A stretch of 14,697 bases of DNA from Quisquiliibacterium sp. (GCA_023257915.1 JALRBB010000148.1:1-14697); one strand, 5' to 3'; counted from the stretch's first letter, positions 1 through 7,130 are shown. Numbers and translations are program-made. Notes: generated from the sequence alone by a model not told the origin.

Positions 1-98
1 GGATCAACCGCGACGTCTACCGCGGGACCAGTTCCGTCGCCCACCGCTTCGCCATTGAACAGCATGGGGGCGTCGTCCTTCTCGCCCTCGCCGATGAT
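1..98 (-). other. GlpX-like (class II fructose-1,6-bisphosphatase) fragment joined in frame to the dehydrogenase
   Basis: Read on the minus strand in the dehydrogenase frame, this stretch encodes IIGEGEKDDAPMLFNGE, then AVGDGTGPAVDVAVDP. This is the metal-binding core of GlpX-type fructose-1,6-bisphosphatase/sedoheptulose-bisphosphatase: GEGEKDxAPML with the acidic ligands, followed by DVAVDP, which in the family continues as IDGT or LEGT. As I recall them, actinobacterial GlpX proteins are closest (VVIGEGEKD.APML.NGE.VG). No acyl-CoA dehydrogenase I know has this here. The crossover must fall within or just before the shared IIGEGE codons (98-81). It may be an assembly misjoin, a recombination product or, least likely, a real fusion. 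The window stops before the remainder could be seen. Confidence 0.8.
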
Positions 99-767
99 GT
101 TGGCCGCCGGCACGCGGACGTTGTCGAAGATCACATCGCAGGTATGCGCGCCGCGCTGACCCATCTTGCGGTCGTACTTGCCGAACGAGATCCCGGGCGT
201 CTTCGCATCCACGATGAATGCGCTGATACCGCCGGCGCCCTTATTGGCTGGATCGGTGCGCGCCATCAGCGTGAACATGCCTGCATGCGGCGCATTGGTG
301 ATGTAGCGCTTGGTGCCATTGACCACGTAATGATCACCGTCGCGAATCGCCGTCGTGCGCAGCGATGCGGCATCGGAACCCGAATCCGGCTCGGTCAGCG
401 CGAACGAAGCGATCATCTCGCCGCTGGCAAGGCGTGGTAGCCAGGTCTGTTTTTGCTCGGCCGTGCCGTCCATCACAATGCCCTGCGAGCCGATGCCAAC
501 CGTCGTGCCGATCATCGACCGGAACGCGGGCGCCGCCTTGCACAGTTCGATGATCAGCAAAGCTTCCTCTTCCATCGTCAGCGCCAGGCCACCGTATTCC
601 TCCGGGATCGTCATCCCGAACAGGCCCATCGCCTTCATGTCGTCGACAATGTCGTCCGGGATTTCGTCGGTTTCGACGACCTGCTCCTCGGCTGGGATCA
701 AGCGTTCGCGCACGAACCTGCGCACCGCCTCGAGCAAACCGTTCATCGATTCCTGGTCCCTGATCAC
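1..767 (-). CDS. Acyl-CoA dehydrogenase, 3'-truncated, with a foreign C-terminal segment
   Basis: FAD-dependent oxidation of an acyl-CoA to the enoyl-CoA, passing electrons to ETF. The frame runs off the left edge after 255 codons (usual family length about 380). The start chosen is GTG at 767, preceded by GGGAG 8 bases upstream; an in-frame ATG lies at 746, a TTG at 791, and an in-frame TGA at 794-792. Residues 1-222 are typical: N-terminal helical domain, substrate-side motif GLFGMTIPEEYGG (48-60), FAD-contact motif FALTEPDSGSDAAS (122-135), NGTKRYITNA (150-159) and KMGQRGAHTCDVIFDNVRVP (201-220). After NIIG (223-226) the expected GGxEGxGF is absent; residues 226-255 read GEGEKDDAPMLFNGE then DVAVDP, as in class II fructose-bisphosphatase. 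The gene lies 126 bases behind the CoA-transferase on the same strand, so co-transcription is likely. Dehydrogenase identity is sure; substrate is unknown. Confidence 0.85.
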   Translation of the reverse strand, partial: MIRDQESMNGLLEAVRRFVRERLIPAEEQVVETDEIPDDIVDDMKAMGLFGMTIPEEYGGLALTMEEEALLIIELCKAAPAFRSMIGTTVGIGSQGIVMDGTAEQKQTWLPRLASGEMIASFALTEPDSGSDAASLRTTAIRDGDHYVVNGTKRYITNAPHAGMFTLMARTDPANKGAGGISAFIVDAKTPGISFGKYDRKMGQRGAHTCDVIFDNVRVPAANIIGEGEKDDAPMLFNGEAVGDGTGPAVDVAVD

Positions 768-893
768 TTCACTTGCTCCCGTTAGTCTCAATCAGCCCGC
801 AACGATACCGCAGTGCAGCATCGCAGCCAGGTCCGGTTTATCGGACATTGCGTTGCCCGCCATCCACACGCAACGATTCGGTGCTCGTTGCCG

Positions 894-2141
894 TCAGAGC
901 CTTGCCCGAACCGCATCCCAGGCCGCCGCCAGCGGCGCGCGATGCTCGGGTGCTGCGATCGCCATCAATGCCTGGGCACGCGCCTCGATCGTCAGGTGGC
1001 GAAGCTGCGCCGCGCCGTGCTCGGTCACAACCACATCGGCCAGATGTCGCGGAACATTGCAGATCGCCGCGTCGCCGAGTACCGGGACGATGCGCGACAG
1101 TTGCCCGCCCTTGGCGGTCGCCGGCATGCAGATCATCGAGCGGCCACCGCGCGAGAGCATCGCTGCGGTCGTGAACACCGGCAAACCGCCCGCCCCGGCC
1201 TGGATCTTTCCGGCGGTGCGTTCCGAGTTGACCTGTCCAAAAAGATCGACCTCGACCGCCGAGTTCACCGCCACGAAATTCTCGAGGGCCGCGATTCGGA
1301 CGATGTCATGTGTGACGCTCGCATCGGTCATCCAGATGCGTTCGTTGCGTGCGACGAAATCATAGAAGTCCTTCGATCCGATCGCGAACCCGTTCACGAT
1401 CAGCGCGTCCCGGTCCAGCGCACCGGCCTCCCAAAGAACCCGGACCGCATCGGTGACCATGCCGGTGTGCAGCTTCAACCTGCGATGTCCCGCCAGCGAA
1501 TGCGCCAACGCCACCGGGACCGAACCGATACCAAATTGCACGGTGTCTCCGTCGCGCACCAGCGACGCAACATGCGCGCCGATGCGCTGTTCGACCGCGT
1601 TGGGTACCGCATCGGGCGCGACGACCAGCGCCGATTCGGCCTCGACGAACTGATCCAGTTCCGAGACATGCACCCTGAACGAGCCTCGCGTGCGTGGCAT
1701 CGCAGGGTTGATCTGAGCGACCCGGCGCGCTGCCCGTTTCCAGACCAGCGGCACGAAATCCGCACAGATCCCCGGGGAGCACCAGCCCTGCGCATCCGGA
1801 GGACTTAGCTGTGTGATTACCAGGTCCGGGGCTGGCATTTCACGCATATGGCGCACGGTTGCCCCATAGTCCATCGGCAACAGGTGCGCCCGCCCTTGGG
1901 CCAGGCCCTGGCGAAGAGCTGTCGTCATGAAAAATGCGCTTTGGCGCGCTCCCGGATGCAGCCCGAGGTAATCACCATCGCCGATCCCCGGAAATGAGAC
2001 CGCCATGAACTGCACGCCGTCGGCCCGCTGCGGATCGGCACGCAACTCATCGAACATCCGCGTGGGCTCGCCGGACATGCCGGCGACGAAAACCTTTGCC
2101 CCGGGAAACAGCGCATCGGTCAATCGCTTCATCGGTTTCAT
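894..2141 (-). CDS. Acetyl-CoA hydrolase/transferase family CoA-transferase
   Basis: 415 residues, full length for the acetyl-CoA hydrolase / 4-hydroxybutyrate CoA-transferase family, which moves CoA between an acyl-CoA (often acetyl-CoA) and a free carboxylate through a glutamyl-CoA thioester. The N-terminal half carries DLVITQLSPPDAQGWCSPG (106-124). The C-terminal half has the CoA-site glycine motif FGIGSVP (203-209), the probable catalytic Glu297 in NSAVEVDLFGQVNSE (293-307) and VVTEHGAAQLR (371-381). ATG 2141 has AAGGA 6 bases upstream; ATG 2132 is a weaker alternative. It diverges from the TRAP operon and precedes the acyl-CoA dehydrogenase on its own strand, so a role in activating the imported or oxidised acid as a CoA ester is a reasonable inference. 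Family is sure; donor and acceptor are not. Confidence 0.9.
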   Translation of the reverse strand: MKPMKRLTDALFPGAKVFVAGMSGEPTRMFDELRADPQRADGVQFMAVSFPGIGDGDYLGLHPGARQSAFFMTTALRQGLAQGRAHLLPMDYGATVRHMREMPAPDLVITQLSPPDAQGWCSPGICADFVPLVWKRAARRVAQINPAMPRTRGSFRVHVSELDQFVEAESALVVAPDAVPNAVEQRIGAHVASLVRDGDTVQFGIGSVPVALAHSLAGHRRLKLHTGMVTDAVRVLWEAGALDRDALIVNGFAIGSKDFYDFVARNERIWMTDASVTHDIVRIAALENFVAVNSAVEVDLFGQVNSERTAGKIQAGAGGLPVFTTAAMLSRGGRSMICMPATAKGGQLSRIVPVLGDAAICNVPRHLADVVVTEHGAAQLRHLTIEARAQALMAIAAPEHRAPLAAAWDAVRARL

Positions 2142-2429
2142 CGGATTCCTTGCCTTGTTTTTGCGCGTCTCGACCCGCTCGTCGCAAAGGCCGGGATTAT
2201 CGCTGCTCTGGAGGCCCGGCCGGGAACCCGCTCGCGCTGCCGCCGGCTGGAATCGGACAAACCTAGACCGTTTGCGGAAACGCTATGATCCTCACAACCG
2301 ATTGGGCCCGCCTCGACGAGGCTGGGGCAAGCGGGGGGAGTCGCAAGCGCTAAAGAGCGCTGACTAGCAAAAAACCGACAAGCCGACCGTCATGAACGCC
2401 GCGGCACCGACCTACGCAAAGGAGCAGAG
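2142..2429. promoter_or_regulatory. Divergent control region between the CoA-transferase and the TRAP operon
   Basis: 288 bases without a gene. Visible elements: an inverted repeat CGTTT-GCGG-AAACG at 2269-2282, directly abutting a -10-like TATGAT at 2284-2289 on the plus strand (no convincing -35 at standard distance); outer arms AATCGG (2251-2256) and CCGATT (2298-2303) around the same site; a GC palindrome CCCGGCCGGG at 2215-2224; and a -10-like GATAAT on the minus strand at 2201-2196. The CGTTT/AAACG site is the best operator candidate. No regulator gene lies next to it, so the factor would be encoded elsewhere. Confidence 0.4.
2346..2361 (+). promoter_or_regulatory. Hairpin in the leader of the TRAP operon
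   Basis: AGCGCT-AAAG-AGCGCT: two copies of a self-complementary hexamer around a four-base loop, about 70 bases before the dctP start. It could fold in the mRNA leader or serve as a repeated protein site. No T-run follows, so it is not a classical terminator. Confidence 0.3.
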
Positions 2430-3425
2430 ATGAGAAGACGCATTCTTACCGGGATTGCCGCGACCGCGGTCGCAGCCGCCTTCGCGGGCCCGGCCCTGGC
2501 CGCCGAGAAAGAAATCGTGCTGCACGGCGCGGTGCAGTTCGGCGACGCCCACCCGTTCACCAAAGGGCTGATGAAGTTCGAGGAGCTGGTCAAAAAGTAT
2601 TACGGCAAGCCGGTCAAGTTCGTGCTGCACAAGAACAGCGAACTGGGCCTGGAAAAAGATTACTTCGCCTACATGAATCAGGGCATCTCGGTCGACTACG
2701 CGATCGTGTCGCCAGCGCACATGTCAACCTTCGCCAAGGCAGCGCCATTCATCGACGCGCCCTTCGTGTTCCGTGACCATGCGCAGATGAACAAGGTCAT
2801 CGCTCAGGACGTCCTGAAGCCAATCGCCGACGAGATCTCCAAAAAGGCCGACGTCTCGCTGATCGGCTACGGCGGCGGCGGCGTGCGCAGCATCTTCGCG
2901 ACCAAGCCCATCAGCAACATGGCCGAACTCAAGGGCCTGAAGATCCGGGTGCAGGGCGCACCGATCTGGACCCGTACCTTTGCCGGTGCCGGCATGGCTC
3001 CGACAGTCATCGCCTACAGCGAGGTCTACAACGGCATCCAGACAGGCGTGATCCAGGCTGGCGAAAACGAGGCGGCCGGCGTCGAGCAGATGAAGTTCTA
3101 CGAAGTCGGCCCGAACCTGTCCGAGACTCAGCACGCCATCAGCATCCGTCCGATCTGCTTCTCGAACAAGACGATGCGTCGTCTGCCGAAGGATCTGCAA
3201 GCCGCGATCCTGAAAGCGGGCGCCGAAGCCGGTAACTGGGAACGCGAACTGGAGTCCAGCAGCGACACCTCGATCCTGGAGTCGCTGGAAAAGTCTGGCA
3301 AGCTCAAGCGCATCAAGTTCACCGAGCGTGACAAGCTGCAGGCCTCGATGCAGCCGGCGCTCAACGCCTACGCCAAGGAAATCGGCGCAGAGAAGATCTA
3401 CGCTGCAATCCAGGCGATCAAGTAA
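2430..3425 (+). CDS. dctP: TRAP transporter solute-binding protein, DctP family
   Basis: Periplasmic receptor that captures a small organic anion and hands it to the QM permease. 331 residues, normal for DctP. A signal peptide covers residues 1-24 (MRRR, hydrophobic core, PALA/AE cleavage). The core has NSELGLEKDYFAYMNQGISV (69-88), PFIDAPFVFRD (106-116) and the family hallmark LKGLKIRVQGAP (167-178), whose Arg173 is in the position that normally binds the ligand carboxylate, followed by YSEVYNGIQTGVIQAGENE (196-214). AAAGGAG lies 7 bases before the ATG. It is the first gene of a unit with dctQ, dctM and a TfdA-like oxygenase. Family is sure; the ligand cannot be read from the sequence, although a monocarboxylate is plausible. 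Confidence 0.95.
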   Translation: MRRRILTGIAATAVAAAFAGPALAAEKEIVLHGAVQFGDAHPFTKGLMKFEELVKKYYGKPVKFVLHKNSELGLEKDYFAYMNQGISVDYAIVSPAHMSTFAKAAPFIDAPFVFRDHAQMNKVIAQDVLKPIADEISKKADVSLIGYGGGGVRSIFATKPISNMAELKGLKIRVQGAPIWTRTFAGAGMAPTVIAYSEVYNGIQTGVIQAGENEAAGVEQMKFYEVGPNLSETQHAISIRPICFSNKTMRRLPKDLQAAILKAGAEAGNWERELESSSDTSILESLEKSGKLKRIKFTERDKLQASMQPALNAYAKEIGAEKIYAAIQAIK

Positions 3426-3441
3426 GTCCGTGTCCTGAGTG

Positions 3442-3469
3442 CGCGGGGCCCGCTCCACGGCGGGCCGCG
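3442..3469 (+). terminator. Intercistronic hairpin after dctP
   Basis: Stem GGCCCGC (3447-3453) / GCGGGCC (3460-3466), six-base loop TCCACG, extended by CGC/GCG across a two-base bulge. No T-run follows. Placed just after dctP, it probably stabilises the dctP message or attenuates read-through, giving more receptor than permease, as is common in binding-protein operons. This role is inferred. Confidence 0.45.
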
Positions 3470-3512
3470 TCGCACCCCGGGCCTTGAGCCCAGGTATTTT
3501 TCGCGAGTCAAG

Positions 3513-4013
3513 ATGCGCCTATTCATCGACCGGGTCTATCGAGCCCTGCAGATGCTGCTGACCTTCCTGATCGGGATCCTGATCATCCCGGTCACGATCC
3601 AGATCGTCGCCCGTTTCAGCGAGTACGTACCCCATTTCATCTGGACCGAGGAAATGGCCCGGTTTTGCCTGATCTGGATCATCATGATCGGCGCCAGCAT
3701 CGCGGTGCGGGACGGCGCGCACTTCGATGTCGACGTGCTGCCGCATCCGAAGACCACGCGCGGACGGGCAATCAGCCGCATGATCGTGCACGGCGGCGTA
3801 CTGATCGTGGCTCTGATCTTCCTGGCCTTTGGCTGGCGCTTTACCGAATTCGGCTTCGACCAGGAATCAGAACTCACTGGCATCAACATGGCGACGATTC
3901 ATATCGCCTGGCCGGTTGCTGGCTTTGCCTGGCTGCTCTTCATGTCCGAAAAGTTCTACGACGACTGGCAGCTGCTGCGTCGCGGCGAGGAGGTGGTCCA
4001 TGAGTCCCACTGA
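3513..4013 (+). CDS. dctQ: TRAP transporter small permease, DctQ family
   Basis: 166-residue inner-membrane protein with four predicted helices (about 12-34, 51-67, 92-112 and 127-146), which pairs with DctM in the Na+-coupled TRAP permease. The signature WTEEMAR (44-50), followed by a helix and IAVRDGAHFDVD (63-74), is typical of DctQ. Length is normal. The ribosome site before ATG 3513 is poor (no clear purine-rich element), in keeping with lower expression than dctP, from which it is separated by 87 bases containing a hairpin. Its 3' end overlaps dctM by 14 bases, implying translational coupling. No sign of damage. Confidence 0.93.
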   Translation: MRLFIDRVYRALQMLLTFLIGILIIPVTIQIVARFSEYVPHFIWTEEMARFCLIWIIMIGASIAVRDGAHFDVDVLPHPKTTRGRAISRMIVHGGVLIVALIFLAFGWRFTEFGFDQESELTGINMATIHIAWPVAGFAWLLFMSEKFYDDWQLLRRGEEVVHESH

Positions 4014-5304
4014 AGTCGCGATCATCCTGTTTGGACTGTTCGCAGTCCTCGTCGTGCTGCGGGTCCCGGTCGCATTCGCGCTCGGCCTGGCGTGTATCCC
4101 GGTGTTCTTCATCGATGAGCGGCTGACGCCCTTTTTGCTGCTCAACGAGATGATGAAGTCGTACAACTCGTTCCTGCTGCTCGCGATCCCGTTCTTCATG
4201 CTGGCCGCCAATCTGATGAACTCGGCCGGCATTACCGACAAGCTGGTGAACCTCTCCCGGGTGCTCGTCGGCTGGCTGCCTGGCGGTCTCGGTCACGTCA
4301 GCGTGGTCGTGAGCATGCTGTTTGCCGGCATCTCGGGCTCCAGTACCGCGGAAGCGGCAGGCGTGGGCGGCGTACTGATCCCGGCCATGAAAAAACAGGG
4401 CTACGACACGCCGTTCGCGGTCTCGCTGGTTGCGTGCGCGGCGGTGATGGGCGTGATCATTCCCCCGAGCATCCTGATGGTGGTCTGGGGCGGCGTGATC
4501 TCGGTGTCAATCGGCGGATTGTTCCTGGCCGGCGTATTGCCCGGCCTGCTGATGGCCATCTCGTTCATGGTGGTGGTCTACATCTATGCGAAGCGCCGCA
4601 ACTACCCGGTGTTCGCCAAGCCGTCGTTCGGCGAGATGGCCTCGGCGCTCGGACAGGCGATCCTTCCGATCCTGACGCCCGGCATCATCATCGGCGGTAT
4701 CGTCGGAGGCTTTTTCACGCCGACCGAAGCCTCGGTCGTTGCGGTGCTTTACGCGATGTTCCTGGGCATGCTGATCTACCGCAAGCTGGGCCTTGCCCAA
4801 ATGCGCGAAGCGCTTTATGACTCCGGACGTTTCGCGGCGATCTCGCTGTTTTGTATCGGCACTGCGTCGGCATTTGGCTGGCTGCTGGCGTACTTTCGCA
4901 TTCCCCAGCTGTTCGTCGACATGGTCTCGCACTGGGGCGGCGGCGTCATCAGCGTCGGCCTGATCACCGCGTTTTGCTTTCTGGTGGTCGGTTGTTTCAT
5001 CGACGCGATTCCGGCGATCATCATCGTCGGCACGATTCTCGCGCCGCTGGCCGAGAGCGTGGGCATGCATCCGATCCACTTCGCGATCATCGGTGTGATC
5101 TCGATCGCCTATGGCCTGGTCACACCGCCCTACGGACTGTGCCTGATGATTGCCTGCACCGTCGGGGGCATCAAGATACGAGATGCGATCAGGGATACCT
5201 TGATTTTATTTATCCCGATGCTGTTGGTGCTGGCCGTGGTGATTCTGTTCCCGGACCTGATGCTGTGGCTGCCCCGCCTGTTGATGCCTACACTGGTGAA
5301 CTGA
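4000..5304 (+). CDS. dctM: TRAP transporter large permease, DctM family
   Basis: 434-residue polytopic inner-membrane protein forming the transport path of the TRAP system. Start chosen at ATG 4000 because GAGGAGG ends 6 bases before it and the protein then opens MSPTEVAIILFGLF, as DctM proteins do; an upstream ATG in this frame at 3829 lies inside dctQ. Features: NSFLLLAIPFFMLAANLMN in the N-terminal third, the conserved FAGISGSSTAEAAGVGGVLI loop, VMGVIIPPSI, GFFTPTEASVVA in the second half, and ITPPYG-like LVTPPYGLCL near the C-terminus. These GS- and PP-containing re-entrant segments are shared with other ion transporter family members. Overlaps dctQ by 14 bases; the TfdA-like gene follows after 10 bases. 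Confidence 0.95.
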   Translation: MSPTEVAIILFGLFAVLVVLRVPVAFALGLACIPVFFIDERLTPFLLLNEMMKSYNSFLLLAIPFFMLAANLMNSAGITDKLVNLSRVLVGWLPGGLGHVSVVVSMLFAGISGSSTAEAAGVGGVLIPAMKKQGYDTPFAVSLVACAAVMGVIIPPSILMVVWGGVISVSIGGLFLAGVLPGLLMAISFMVVVYIYAKRRNYPVFAKPSFGEMASALGQAILPILTPGIIIGGIVGGFFTPTEASVVAVLYAMFLGMLIYRKLGLAQMREALYDSGRFAAISLFCIGTASAFGWLLAYFRIPQLFVDMVSHWGGGVISVGLITAFCFLVVGCFIDAIPAIIIVGTILAPLAESVGMHPIHFAIIGVISIAYGLVTPPYGLCLMIACTVGGIKIRDAIRDTLILFIPMLLVLAVVILFPDLMLWLPRLLMPTLVN

Positions 5305-5314
5305 TCAAGCGAGG

Positions 5315-6193
5315 ATGACGATGGCGATCGAATTCACGAAACTGCACCCGACATTCGGCGCGCGCTCAAGTGCGATCGACTTGCGCCAGGCGCAAGAGCC
5401 GCTGCTGCAGCAGATCCGTGATGCGATGGACCATTACGGATTTCTGGTGTTCCCGGATCAACGCTTCGACTTTCAGCAGCAACTGGATTTCGCCAGCCGT
5501 CTCGACGGCCAACTGCACAGCAAGACCTCTGCGGCAGCGATCGCCAAGAACCGCTTCGGCAACGAAGCCCTGACCGACATCTCCAATGTGGGCGCCGACG
5601 GCCAGGTGCTGGCGCACAATGACCGGCGCCGGATGAGCGGAGTGGCCAACAGGCTGTGGCACACCGACGCCTCTTTCGAAGACCCCGCCGGGCGATATTC
5701 GATGCTGTTCGCGCGCAACCTGCCACCGGTTCGCGCCGACACGCAGTTCGCTGACATGCGTGCCGCTTACGACGACCTCGACCCAGACACCAAGGCACAG
5801 ATCGCCGGCTACACGGTCCGCCACTCGATCGTGTATTCCCGCCACGTGCTGGGCTTCGATTTCTCGGCAGAGGAAAGCGCCCGGCTACCTGGCGCGATTC
5901 ACCCGCTGGTGCGCAATTTCCCCGAAACCGGTCGCAGGTCGCTCTACCTCGCCTCGCATGCAGAACGCATCATGGAACTGCCTGTCCCCGAAGGCCGCCT
6001 GATATTGCGTGACCTGACCGAGCACGCCACTCGCGAGCGTTATGTGTTCAGCCATGAGTGGCAGTTGGGCGATCTGGTCATCTGGGACAACCGCACGACG
6101 ATGCACCGCGCCCGACCCTTCGACGACACGCGCTACAAGCGCGAACTCACCCGGGTGACCACGCTCGATCTGCCGCGCGTGCCGGCGCTCTGA
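5315..6193 (+). CDS. TfdA-like 2-oxoglutarate/Fe(II)-dependent dioxygenase
   Basis: About 290 residues, full length for the TauD/TfdA family, which couples decarboxylation of 2-oxoglutarate to hydroxylation of a substrate, often releasing sulfite or cleaving an ether. The iron triad is visible: His116 and Asp118 in RLWHTDASF and His264 in TMHRARPFD; Arg280 (KRELTRVTTLD) should bind 2-oxoglutarate. Segments such as LTDISNVGADG (86-96), PAGRYSMLFA (124-133) and FADMRAAYDDL (145-155) closely resemble 2,4-D dioxygenase TfdA as I remember it, more than TauD. ATG 5315 sits right against GAGG; ATG 5321, 6 bases after GAGG, is the better initiator. The gene is 10 bases behind dctM, so it probably acts on the imported compound. 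The substrate is unknown; aryloxy- or alkoxy-acid cleavage is only one option. Confidence 0.92.
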   Translation: MTMAIEFTKLHPTFGARSSAIDLRQAQEPLLQQIRDAMDHYGFLVFPDQRFDFQQQLDFASRLDGQLHSKTSAAAIAKNRFGNEALTDISNVGADGQVLAHNDRRRMSGVANRLWHTDASFEDPAGRYSMLFARNLPPVRADTQFADMRAAYDDLDPDTKAQIAGYTVRHSIVYSRHVLGFDFSAEESARLPGAIHPLVRNFPETGRRSLYLASHAERIMELPVPEGRLILRDLTEHATRERYVFSHEWQLGDLVIWDNRTTMHRARPFDDTRYKRELTRVTTLDLPRVPAL

Positions 6194-6208
6194 CTCGCCT
6201 GATTGTGC

Positions 6209-7069
6209 TCAGTGTGCCGGCGGCACACCGCGCTCCTTGGTCGTGATCCGCCACAGCGTGCGCGGATCGGCAGGATCGGTCAGCGTCGCAGAGTGCAGAA
6301 TCGACGCGTTGTCCCAGATCACGACGTCGCCAACGCCGTAGCGCACAGCCATCTGGTATTTCTCGTGCGTTGCGTGACGCTTGAGTTCGTCAAGCAGATC
6401 GCGTGCCTCGTCCTGCGGCCAGCCTTCAATCCCAAACGAGCTTCCTGAAACCGCGTAAAGCGCGATGCGTCCGGTGACCGGATGCGGTCTTGCGATCCGG
6501 TGCCGCACCCATTGCATCCTGGCCTCCTGCTCGGCACTAAGCACCGATGCGACGGTGCGAGAGGCCTTGTCCTGATCGTCGCGATTGCCGTAATGATGCA
6601 GCGCCACCAATCCGTCGAGCCGACGCTTCATCGCGTCGGCGAGATCATCGTAGGCCGCGTACTGATTCGCGAACAAGGTGTCACCGCCGCGGCTCGGCAC
6701 TTGGATCGAGTACAGCGTCGTCGCGCGGGCCGGCTCCGCAAGGTAGGAGTAGTCACTGTGAAAATACGTACCGGCATCCGCAAGCCCGGTTGGCTTGCCG
6801 TCACGCAGTACGTTCGACAGGATCAGGATGTCAGCGATCTGCGGATGATGGAACTGATCGATCACATGCGGCTCAGGCGGCCCCAGGCGGCGTGCGAACG
6901 CGTGAAACTGCGCTGCACTCAGGCGCTGACCCCGCAGCACCAGCACCTGCGACGCGAAAAACGCCCGGGTCAGCTCGTCGAACTGCTGCTGTGACAAGTT
7001 TTGCGACAGGTCGATCTGATGCGTTTCAGCGCCGAAACCATCACTTAGTGCACGAAGTTCGATTCCCAA
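6209..7069 (-). CDS. Second TauD/TfdA-family dioxygenase
   Basis: 286 residues beginning at TTG 7069. This start is chosen because AAAGGA lies 7 bases upstream and the protein then opens MGIELRALSDGFGAE like other family members; no ATG occurs in frame until residue 147, and the upward extension to an ATG at 7264 shows no family resemblance. The iron ligands are His104 and Asp106 (TYFHSDYSY) and His259 (SILHSATL); Arg274 (TLWRITTKE) is the 2-oxoglutarate arginine. It also has VPSRGGDTLFANQYAAYDDL (124-143). It is clearly different from the TfdA-like neighbour (HSDYSY versus HTDASF, no DISNV segment), so it is not a recent duplicate. It converges on that gene with 15 bases between stops. Sulfonate, ether or other substrates are possible. 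Confidence 0.9.
   Translation of the reverse strand: MGIELRALSDGFGAETHQIDLSQNLSQQQFDELTRAFFASQVLVLRGQRLSAAQFHAFARRLGPPEPHVIDQFHHPQIADILILSNVLRDGKPTGLADAGTYFHSDYSYLAEPARATTLYSIQVPSRGGDTLFANQYAAYDDLADAMKRRLDGLVALHHYGNRDDQDKASRTVASVLSAEQEARMQWVRHRIARPHPVTGRIALYAVSGSSFGIEGWPQDEARDLLDELKRHATHEKYQMAVRYGVGDVVIWDNASILHSATLTDPADPRTLWRITTKERGVPPAH
6212..6228. terminator. Hairpin at the convergent dioxygenase ends
   Basis: GTGTGCC-GGC-GGCACAC, a perfect 7-bp stem with a three-base loop, 18 bases past the stop of the TfdA-like gene and overlapping the last codons of the facing gene. No T-run on either strand, so it is a candidate for transcript-end protection or weak bidirectional termination rather than a standard intrinsic terminator. 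Confidence 0.3.
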
Positions 7070-7108
7070 TTGACTTTCCTTTGGAGTCCCGACCTCGGGG
7101 GCAGACCA

Positions 7109-7130
7109 ATGCCTGCCGGGCAGCAGGCAT
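7109..7130. repeat. Perfect inverted repeat, 8-bp arms, 6-base centre
   Basis: ATGCCTGC (7109-7116) and its exact complement GCAGGCAT (7123-7130) flank CGGGCA. It lies upstream of the TTG start of the second dioxygenase. Either an operator for a dimeric repressor or an mRNA hairpin; its position suits control of the dioxygenase. Confidence 0.5.

Noticed and set aside
355..1365. Long plus-strand open frame (336 codons) across the dehydrogenase and CoA-transferase genes
   Set aside because: It is antisense to two genes with clear family motifs, its translation is Ser/Arg/Ala-rich without domain features, and it has no ribosome site; long shadow frames are normal at this GC content.
813..1808. 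Second long plus-strand open frame (331 codons)
   Set aside because: Antisense to the CoA-transferase, Arg/His-rich, no motif.
2724..3458. Minus-strand open frame of 244 codons opposite dctP
   Set aside because: Complement of a well-supported DctP gene; LD/RR-rich composition and no motif.
3829..3999. N-terminal extension of dctM by 57 codons
   Set aside because: Lies inside dctQ, is not membrane-like, and ATG 4000 has a near-perfect ribosome site.
5315..7069. Two dioxygenases as a recent tandem duplication
   Set aside because: They face each other and differ in almost all motifs around the iron ligands, so they are separate subfamilies.
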